DNA of 64,000 bases. Origin: Chitinophagaceae bacterium (GTDB lineage: Bacteria; Bacteroidota; Bacteroidia; Chitinophagales; Chitinophagaceae). A model generated the notes under the pieces. It was not told the origin of the DNA. It saw only the letters and a list, made by a program, of their open reading frames with translations, and searched no databases. Where the stretch lies: NCBI GenBank assembly GCA_024103425.1, contig JAGFIS010000011.1:62001-126000 (forward strand), in the 5' to 3' direction. The position numbers and the translations under genes are program-made. Shown one piece after another: positions 55,362 through 62,191 of this stretch (position 1 is its first letter; each line of letters begins with the position of its first letter).

Positions 55362-57527
55362 TCAGGGAGCCTTACTCTCTATCTTTTTATTATTGTGCAA
55401 TAAATACTTTGCTGTCTGGTACCAGGCATCAGACAGCTTAAAGAATTTCTCCTTTTCTTCCGGAGTTTTCTCTTGGTTGCCAGAAATATTATAGAGCATC
55501 TGTTGATTGCTCAGAAGGTTATTAGTAAACACAAGGTTTTTTGTTACAAATCCTATTTGTTTGATGGTAGGGTCAAACAGAAAGGTGCCCGCGCTCAGAG
55601 GGGATAAAGAATCAGATGGAGTGAGCAGATCCAGCCCCATGGTACTATTGGTATAGGATACCCCTGCCAGTCCGGCGGCCGTTGGTAACACATCCAGTTG
55701 AGAACAGATGGTACTGTTTCTTTCGGGAGTGATGATACCGGGAGCATAAAACAGTAACGGTACGTGGTGACTGGTTAATGCTGCTGACGTCCATACTTCG
55801 GGAAGCACAGAGGTCGCATTGCCTTTTATACCATGATCGCCGACAAAAACAAAGATGGTGTTTTTATAATATTCTTCCTTTTTCGCTGCCTCCATGAATT
55901 TTTCAAAACCAAAATCAGAATAGCGGAATGCATTAAGTTCGTCGTTGTCAGAAAAACCATATTTCAGTAGCGTGTCTTTTGGGTAAGATACGAGGTCGAA
56001 AATATCTTTATCCTCGGTCGCGATACTGTAGGGTCTGTGATTACCTGCCGTCTGTACAATCGCAATGAACGGTTGGGTTTGTCTTGCGAATGTATCGTTA
56101 GCAGCGAGTAGCAACCGTTTGTCGCTGATACCCCAGACATCGGTTTTCTTCACATTGAAATCTTCTTCTTCTAACAGGTTCAAACCGTCAAGATTATTAG
56201 TGAGTAGTCCGCGGATATTAGCCCAACTCGAACTGCCGCCGATGAAATAATATTTGGAGTATCCGCTGAAATCGTTGATAATAGAATTCTGATCCACATA
56301 GGACGGATTCCTGCTGCTCGTATTCGGATACTCAACATCCGGAATTCCGGTAATCACCGCCCAGATACCTCTTGCTGTTCCGTAAGAGGGCGTGAAGCAT
56401 CTGTCGAAAAATAACCCTTCCTCGCAGAGTTGATTGAAATAAGGAGTAGTGTTGAAGTGGTTGCCGAACATCGAACTCTTGTAAGCGGAAAAGCTCTCAC
56501 AGATAACGATTACTACATTGCGCTTGATGCTATCGCGGGCAGGAATCTCTCGCTTGAAATTGAGTTGTTTATCATCCTGATGAGCTACTCCAAGATATTG
56601 AGCCATCATAGGGTAGTATTGTCTAACCTTCTTAATATCATAACCCGAACTTCGGTATTCCAGTGTGCTGAAAAAGCTTTGTAATGGATTCAGTGCAAGG
56701 TTTGCCTTAAAGTCGTTTTTCAGAGCAAAAGCATCACTCCACCTGAGTGGATATTGACCTATTCGTCCGAAAATGCCAAGTGCCACTAACAGTGTAAAAA
56801 CTATCCCATAAATTAGTTTTAAAGATTTTGTGGATTTTTCATTCGACTTATCTATGATCTTATAGCTCCTGCTGATAATCAGGACTAGTGCCAGTGTGCA
56901 TAGTGCTATAAATACAATGAGTTCTACAACAGGGTAGGTTTCCCAGATCATTCCCATGCTGATTTTAGCATCGCCGGTGTAATTGATGATGCTGGCACTT
57001 AGTCTCTGGCCCAGATAGTCGTAGTGTTCGAAGTCGAATGCATACATCAATACCAGAGCGAACGAAACTGTATGAAACCAGGCTTTGAAGATTTTTCTGG
57101 AAACGGTATTTTCAAAAGGATTGCAATTCTTTGTTATAAAAAGCCATACGAGTATGAGAACAAATACTACACCTAAGGCAATCATTGTAGGCAATCCGGC
57201 GTGCCCTTTTTTTACAAAAAGTAACAGAGCTGCCATTATGAGAATGGTAAGTACCACACGGACGATGCTGCCACCGGTTAGTTTTTGGGAGTTGTTGTAT
57301 CTCAGAAACAGACTTCCCGTGAGAAAGGGGAACAATATAACTCCACAGACAAATCGCAGATCATAACTCACCCCAAGTTTAAAAGCACCAAAATTGTCGG
57401 AGAGTATAGCCGACGGAGCTTTAAATCTGAAAAAAAAGACCCATCTCATCAGGGTCATAAAGACGAAAAGTGTCAGGGCGGATATCAGCATCCACCTCAG
57501 GAGTTTGGAAAAGGATAATTTCTTCAT
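55362..57527 (-). CDS. LTA synthase-like phosphoglycerol-transferase-type membrane protein (second of tandem pair)
   Basis: A 721-residue paralogue of the preceding protein, with about six membrane helices and the same catalytic residues: Glu344 in VICESFS, Thr384 in PSYGTARGIWAV, and VGDHG later on. The stretch around the nucleophile and the later WGISDK motif are almost identical between the two, so this is a tandem duplication followed by divergence. Sequence identity looks much lower in the membrane half. The gene heads the leftward set and is divergent from the PAP2 phosphatase (76 bases between starts). Confidence 0.9.
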   Translation of the reverse strand: MKKLSFSKLLRWMLISALTLFVFMTLMRWVFFFRFKAPSAILSDNFGAFKLGVSYDLRFVCGVILFPFLTGSLFLRYNNSQKLTGGSIVRVVLTILIMAALLLFVKKGHAGLPTMIALGVVFVLILVWLFITKNCNPFENTVSRKIFKAWFHTVSFALVLMYAFDFEHYDYLGQRLSASIINYTGDAKISMGMIWETYPVVELIVFIALCTLALVLIISRSYKIIDKSNEKSTKSLKLIYGIVFTLLVALGIFGRIGQYPLRWSDAFALKNDFKANLALNPLQSFFSTLEYRSSGYDIKKVRQYYPMMAQYLGVAHQDDKQLNFKREIPARDSIKRNVVIVICESFSAYKSSMFGNHFNTTPYFNQLCEEGLFFDRCFTPSYGTARGIWAVITGIPDVEYPNTSSRNPSYVDQNSIINDFSGYSKYYFIGGSSSWANIRGLLTNNLDGLNLLEEEDFNVKKTDVWGISDKRLLLAANDTFARQTQPFIAIVQTAGNHRPYSIATEDKDIFDLVSYPKDTLLKYGFSDNDELNAFRYSDFGFEKFMEAAKKEEYYKNTIFVFVGDHGIKGNATSVLPEVWTSAALTSHHVPLLFYAPGIITPERNSTICSQLDVLPTAAGLAGVSYTNSTMGLDLLTPSDSLSPLSAGTFLFDPTIKQIGFVTKNLVFTNNLLSNQQMLYNISGNQEKTPEEKEKFFKLSDAWYQTAKYLLHNNKKIESKAP

Positions 57528-57566
57528 TTACAGGGTCTCATCGAATAAGTGTCAAAATTAATTAAA

Positions 57567-57598
57567 TTAGTTACGTTGCATTCGAATTGATAATTTTG
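57567..57598 (+). promoter_or_regulatory. PAP2 gene promoter, TTAG-N20-TAATTTTG
   Basis: TAATTTTG at 57591-57598 matches TAnnTTTG exactly. TTAG at 57567-57570, 20 bases upstream, is a weak -33 box. The PAP2 ATG is five bases further on, so the mRNA may be leaderless. Confidence 0.45.
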
Positions 57599-57603
57599 GA
57601 TAA

Positions 57604-58212
57604 ATGTATCTACTTCAGGCAGGTCCGCCCGGTTTTTTACCGGCCCCCGTTTTACGGTTCGATTTTTATCTCTTTCATAAAATAAATAAAGAATGGAGTA
57701 ATTCCTTCTTTGATGCCGTTTTGCCCTTTTTGAGAGAGCCTACATTCTGGGTTCCGTTTTATTTATTTTTAGCAGTATTTGTGGTTCTCAACTTTAAAGT
57801 AAAGGGTCTTTGGTGGATTTTGGGATTTCTGTTGCTTGCATCAGTTTCGGATTTTACGAGTAGTTCGATTATAAAGGAGACATTTTTCAGGTTGAGGCCT
57901 TGCAGGGATCCGGCAGTGATGTGGGATATCAGGTTCATAGTTAAATATTGCCCTATCAGCTCCAGTTTTGTTTCTTCGCACGCAGTCAATCATTTTGCGA
58001 TTTCTACGTTTATATTTGCAACATTCAGGAAGCCCCTCGGAAACTGGTGGGCTCTTATACTTTTATGGGCGGCGATGATCTGCTATGCTCAGGTATATGT
58101 AGGAGTACACTATCCTGTGGATGTACTTGCCGGCAGTATCTATGGAATTTTTCTCGGTGGTATTGCAGCAAAAATTTTTAATCGTTTGGTTAAACTGGAC
58201 GTGAAAAATTAA
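57604..58212 (+). CDS. PAP2-superfamily membrane phosphatase
   Basis: A 202-residue protein with six helices and the three PAP2 motifs: KETFFRLRP (Lys91, Arg98), SSFVSSHAVNH (Ser125-His126 at the PSGH position), and AQVYVGVHYPVD (His169, Asp173). In the third motif Gln163 replaces the usual Arg of SRxxxxxH. PAP2 enzymes dephosphorylate phosphatidic acid, PGP or undecaprenyl pyrophosphate. Its position opposite two LTA-synthase-like genes suggests a shared role in phospholipid-linked surface modification. The CorC-type gene follows after nine bases. Confidence 0.85.
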   Translation: MYLLQAGPPGFLPAPVLRFDFYLFHKINKEWSNSFFDAVLPFLREPTFWVPFYLFLAVFVVLNFKVKGLWWILGFLLLASVSDFTSSSIIKETFFRLRPCRDPAVMWDIRFIVKYCPISSSFVSSHAVNHFAISTFIFATFRKPLGNWWALILLWAAMICYAQVYVGVHYPVDVLAGSIYGIFLGGIAAKIFNRLVKLDVKN

Positions 58213-58221
58213 ATATGACAT

Positions 58222-59526
58222 ATGTCTGAGGTCCTGATAATTCTTTTCTTGATTTTCGTAAATGGTATCATCTCACTAAGCGAAACGGCGTTGATTACTG
58301 CTCGTAAAAGTAAGTTGGAATCCTTGGCAGGAAAAGGTGATCTCAGAGCTAAGTCAGCCCTCGGATTGAAGGAAGATCCTGACCTGTTTCTTTCTACTGT
58401 ACAGATTTATATTACTCTGGTAGCTATCCTGACAGGTGTTTATTCTGGAGAACGGTTTAGTCATCACTTGGTGCCCTATGTTGAGCAGATTGGATTTTTG
58501 AAGAATTATGCAACTTCAGTATCCCTTGGGCTGATTGTAGTGGTCGTTACATTTCTCTCTATCCTCTTCGGAGAATTAGTTCCCAAACGGATAGCTATTC
58601 TGAACCCGGAAGGGATAGCAAGAATAGTTGCTCGTCCTGTGCGCACGTTGAGTTTCGTGTCTTATCCGTTAGTCTGGTTGTTGAGTTCACTGAGTGGCGG
58701 CATCTTTCGCATGTTGAAGATTAATCCTTCAGAAGAGAGTATTGTAACAGAAGACGAGATTAAAGCAATGATTAATGAAGGAAGTGAATCAGGCACGATT
58801 GAAGAAGAAGAAAAAGATATTATTGAAAGAGTATTTCATCTGGGTGACAGAAACATTACATCAATGATGACACACAGAACAGATATTGTGTGGTTCGAAA
58901 TGAATGAATCGCCCGAGTCGGTAAGGTCTAAGATTGAAGAATATCAGCATTCTGTATATCCTGTTTGTCGTGGAAATATTGATGACATTGAAGGAGTAGT
59001 GCATGTAAAAGATCTTTACTTGTATTCTGAAAAAAGGTTGGTAGATTTATTGAGGAAACCTTTATTCGTTCCCGAAAACAATTCTGCCTACCAGGTACTC
59101 GAGAAAATTAAGAATACGAAAATCCACCATGCTTTTATTGTAGATGAATATGGAAGCCTCCAGGGTATGATCACCGCACGCGATATTTTAAGAGCCATTG
59201 TGGGGGAAATTCCTGAGGAAGAGGATGACGAATATGTAATCCTGAAAAGAGATGACGGTACTTACCTGATTGATGCACAGATTCAGTTCTACGACTTCTT
59301 ATCCTACTTCGAAAAAGCCTCATGGGTATCAGAGAGCGAGAATGAGTTTGATACACTTGCCGGATTTGTATTACATACTTTAGAAAGAATTCCTACAGAA
59401 GGTGATAAGTTTGAATGGCGCGGTTTTGATTTTGAGATAGTGGATATGGATGGTCAGAGAATTGATAAGATCATCGTAAGAATCAGCGATGAGATAAGAG
59501 CTGAGATGGAAGAAGATGAAGAATAG
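58222..59526 (+). CDS. CNNM/CorC-family transporter (hemolysin-like, DUF21-CBS)
   Basis: A 434-residue protein: an N-terminal DUF21 membrane domain with about four helices (residues 1-190, SLSETALITARKSKLE, VTFLSILFGELVPKRIAIL), two CBS domains (about 205-325, MTHRTDIVWFEMNES and HHAFIVDEYGSLQGMITARDIL) and a C-terminal CorC/HlyC domain (FDTLAGFVLHTLERIPTEGD). Family members export magnesium or other divalent cations; the hemolysin name is historical. It is nine bases downstream of the PAP2 gene. Confidence 0.9.
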   Translation: MSEVLIILFLIFVNGIISLSETALITARKSKLESLAGKGDLRAKSALGLKEDPDLFLSTVQIYITLVAILTGVYSGERFSHHLVPYVEQIGFLKNYATSVSLGLIVVVVTFLSILFGELVPKRIAILNPEGIARIVARPVRTLSFVSYPLVWLLSSLSGGIFRMLKINPSEESIVTEDEIKAMINEGSESGTIEEEEKDIIERVFHLGDRNITSMMTHRTDIVWFEMNESPESVRSKIEEYQHSVYPVCRGNIDDIEGVVHVKDLYLYSEKRLVDLLRKPLFVPENNSAYQVLEKIKNTKIHHAFIVDEYGSLQGMITARDILRAIVGEIPEEEDDEYVILKRDDGTYLIDAQIQFYDFLSYFEKASWVSESENEFDTLAGFVLHTLERIPTEGDKFEWRGFDFEIVDMDGQRIDKIIVRISDEIRAEMEEDEE

Positions 59527-59580
59527 CAAGATTTTGCCGGGGATACTTTATCTTTAAACTACAACAACTAAAATAGCATT

Positions 59581-60951
59581 ATGAAATATCTCAACAAAAT
59601 CATCCTGCCTTTTATTGTTGTCATTTTTGTTGGCTGCAGTCCCAAGTATGGACCCTTGATGACTGTGGGTAAAGACCCCACCGGATTTTCACATCCAAAG
59701 TGGAGCGAACGTACCAATATATACGAGGTCAATGTGCGCCAGTTTTCTAAAGAAGGTACCTTTAACGCTTTTGCCGAAAGTCTGCCGAGGCTGAAGGATA
59801 TGGGGATAGAAGTGTTGTGGTTCATGCCGATTACGCCCATTGGAGTGGTCGACAGAAAAGAAAATGCATCCGAGTTGGGAAGCTATTATGCGGTTAAGAA
59901 TTACACACAGGTCAATCCTGAATTTGGCACTATGGACGATTTCAAAAGGCTGGTAAATAAAGCACATGAAATGGGATTCAAGGTGATTACCGATTGGGTG
60001 CCCAACCATACTGCACCCGATAACCCATGGATTACAAACCATCCCGATTTCTATGAGCGCGACGCTAACGGGAATTTTGCAGTGCCGTACGACTGGACTG
60101 ATACACGACAGTTGAATTATAAGAACATGGAACTCCGCGATTCAATGATTGCCGCAATGGAGTTCTGGCTGAGGGAGACCAATATCGATGGCTTCCGTTG
60201 TGATGTTGCTCATCACGTGCCCACTGATTTTTGGAAGGATTGTATTACCAAGTTGAGGAAAGTTAAACACGTGTATATGCTGGCTGAGGCAGAAGGACCT
60301 GAGTTTCATTACGCGGGCTTTGATGCCACCTATACGTGGAGCCTGATGCAACCAATGGCAGATGTTTACTCTTTGAAGCACGATTTGAAATATTTTGACT
60401 CTGTACTTAATCACAACATCAGCATCTATCCTAAGAATGCACAGCGTTTGTACTTCACGACCAACCACGATGAAAACAGTTGGAACGGTACCGAGTTTGA
60501 AAAGTACGGTGATGCTTACAAGGTGTTTGCCGTCTTCACACAGACATATTATCAGAGTATCCCGCTGATCTACAACGGACAGGAAGAGCCCAACAAGAGG
60601 CGTCTGAAGTTTTTTGTAAAAGATCCGATACAATGGGGCAAGTATGAGATGGCTCCTTTCTATAAAACCCTGCTCAGCCTGAGAGCCCGCAACAGAGCAT
60701 TAGATGCAGACGCTTACTACCGGAAAGTAGCTACGGCTAATGATAATGCTATCTATTCTTATATACGACAGAAAGGAAAAGACAAGGTACTTGTCGTTTT
60801 AAACCTCTCACCACAACCACAGCATTTCACCATTAAGGACGATGATGTTTACGGCGACCCGTTGAATGTCTTTACAGGAGCGAAGGTTAAGTTGTTCAAC
60901 CATTACGTTTACGAGATGCGTCCGTGGAGCTATTTTGTGTTTGAGTATTAG
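59581..60951 (+). CDS. GH13 alpha-amylase-type lipoprotein
   Basis: A 456-residue lipoprotein with lipobox IFVGC (Cys at 19) and a GH13 barrel without the N-terminal beta domain of the 11-kb enzyme. Catalytic regions: TDWVPNHTA, IDGFRCDVAHHVP with the nucleophile Asp, LAEAEGP with the Glu, and TTNHDEN. It would act at the outer membrane on alpha-glucans. The promoter region has TATCTTTA 25 bases upstream, a weak -7 match. It is separated from the carbohydrate module at 3-13 kb and is not next to a SusCD pair. Confidence 0.9.
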   Translation: MKYLNKIILPFIVVIFVGCSPKYGPLMTVGKDPTGFSHPKWSERTNIYEVNVRQFSKEGTFNAFAESLPRLKDMGIEVLWFMPITPIGVVDRKENASELGSYYAVKNYTQVNPEFGTMDDFKRLVNKAHEMGFKVITDWVPNHTAPDNPWITNHPDFYERDANGNFAVPYDWTDTRQLNYKNMELRDSMIAAMEFWLRETNIDGFRCDVAHHVPTDFWKDCITKLRKVKHVYMLAEAEGPEFHYAGFDATYTWSLMQPMADVYSLKHDLKYFDSVLNHNISIYPKNAQRLYFTTNHDENSWNGTEFEKYGDAYKVFAVFTQTYYQSIPLIYNGQEEPNKRRLKFFVKDPIQWGKYEMAPFYKTLLSLRARNRALDADAYYRKVATANDNAIYSYIRQKGKDKVLVVLNLSPQPQHFTIKDDDVYGDPLNVFTGAKVKLFNHYVYEMRPWSYFVFEY

Positions 60952-61098
60952 GGATCACAAGTTTGCGTGGGTTTGTGCCGCCGTCTGTCATAGGCGTGCC
61001 ATCATTCGATTCATTTTTGAAAAAGTTAGATTTGCTTTTGTTCGATACAATCGGACAATCAAAGAATTGGTAGACGAATTTTTCAAAATAGCTAGATC

Positions 61099-61566
61099 AT
61101 GCCGGGAACATTTTCACAGATATATATTCAGGTTGTCTTTGCCGTTAAGGGTAGAAAGAGCTTAATTCACTCCTCTTGGGAGGATGAGTTGTATAAGTAC
61201 ATAGCGGGAATTATACGAAACAAAGATCAAAAGTTGCTGGCTATTAATGGCGTTCCGGATCATATCCATTTTTTGATTGGGATGAGGCCGAGTTGTTGTT
61301 TGTCGGATTTAGTCCGTGAAATTAAAAAGTCATCTAAAGAGTTTATCAAAGAGAAGAAGTTTACAAGATTGAAATTTGAATGGCAGGAGGGCTTTGGAGC
61401 GTTTTCGTATAGCCATTCCCCTTTGGATAATGTGATAGCGTATATCCGGAACCAAAAGGAGCATCACAAAAAACAAAGTTTCCGGGATGAGTATAAAGAG
61501 TTTTTAAATAAATTCCGGATAGAGCACAAAGATGGATATCTCTTTGAGTGGGTAGAATATGAATGA
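61099..61566 (+). CDS. Y1 (IS200/RAYT-type) HUH transposase, solitary
   Basis: A 155-residue Y1 transposase. The HUH metal-binding pair is His55 and His57 in PDHIHFLIG, and the catalytic tyrosine is Tyr115 in NVIAYIRNQKEHH; EWQEGFGAFSYS precedes it. IS200/IS605 transposases move single-stranded DNA with subterminal hairpins; RAYT relatives are immobile, single-copy and act on REP-type palindromes nearby. No tnpB and no IS ends are visible, and a palindrome array starts 124 bases downstream (61690), so RAYT-like domestication is more likely than a full IS. Confidence 0.88.
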   Translation: MPGTFSQIYIQVVFAVKGRKSLIHSSWEDELYKYIAGIIRNKDQKLLAINGVPDHIHFLIGMRPSCCLSDLVREIKKSSKEFIKEKKFTRLKFEWQEGFGAFSYSHSPLDNVIAYIRNQKEHHKKQSFRDEYKEFLNKFRIEHKDGYLFEWVEYE

Positions 61567-61620
61567 TGATTTAGAGAGATCAACACCCTCGTATCGTTTG
61601 TATTGTCTGGTAGACTTTTC

Positions 61621-61660
61621 TATTATGAATATTTAATCTCGTGAATATTAGGATGGAAAG
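61621..61660. repeat. degenerate copy of the C palindrome
   Basis: TTTAATC-tcgtga-ATATTAGGATGG with an upstream CTATTATGAATA matches the C-unit context of the array (TTTTTCTATCAATATTCAATCCC... GGATTAGG) but the central arms have decayed. It appears to be a fourth, damaged copy before the first complete unit. Confidence 0.4.
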
Positions 61661-61689
61661 GTGGTGAGGTTCTTAGATGAACTATCTAT

Positions 61690-62174
61690 GACCTCGAAGA
61701 GGTCAAATATTTAACGAAAATATCATGAAATATACGACCCCGACGGGGTCGCATCCGTTCCCGTCCGTGTTGTTATAATTATTTAATCCCTTCGGGATTA
61801 GATGGGTTTGGTATGAGCCTCCGATATTGAAAAGATCAAATGTTTATGGAAGTAAAGATTAAATTCATTCCGGTTTCGAAGAGGTCACATATTTATAGAA
61901 CGATGAAATCATAAGATATACGACCCTATCGGGGTCGTATATCTTCACGTCCATGTTGTTATAAATATTCAATCTTCGGGATTAGGTGGATTTGGTTTGC
62001 GATGCACAACCTTGAAAAATCAGAACGTTTAGGAATGATAAAAATGAAAACCATCCCGACCTCGTAGAGGTCAAATATTTATAGAACGGGAATATCGAAA
62101 AATATACGACCCCGTTGGGGTCGCATATATGATAAAACGATTTTTCTATCAATATTCAATCCCTTCGGGATTAG
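61690..62174. repeat. tandem array of three about 186-bp units, each with three palindromes (A, B, C)
   Basis: Each unit has, in order, palindrome A (GACCTCGAAGAGGTC), a spacer with AAATATTTA, palindrome B (CGACCCCGACGGGGTCG) and palindrome C (TAATCCCTTCGGGATTA). Positions: A 61690-61704, 61872-61886 (left arm altered), 62058-62072; B 61735-61751, 61921-61937, 62107-62123; C 61784-61800, 61971-61984 (two bases lost), 62158-62174. B-to-B distances are 186 and 186 bases; the A and C distances agree to within a few bases. B loops differ between copies (GAC, GTT) while arms are kept. The last C ends 17 bases before the M3 peptidase stop. Confidence 0.9.
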
Positions 62175-62191
62175 GAAAGCCTGTACAATCT

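Noticed and set aside
61690..62174. CRISPR array
   Set aside because: Units are about 186 bases with internal palindromes, and the inter-palindrome sequences are themselves similar between units, unlike unique spacers; no cas genes.
61567..62190. tRNA or other structured RNA gene in the repeat region
   Set aside because: The hairpins are separate symmetrical palindromes repeated in tandem; no cloverleaf or anticodon arm is seen.
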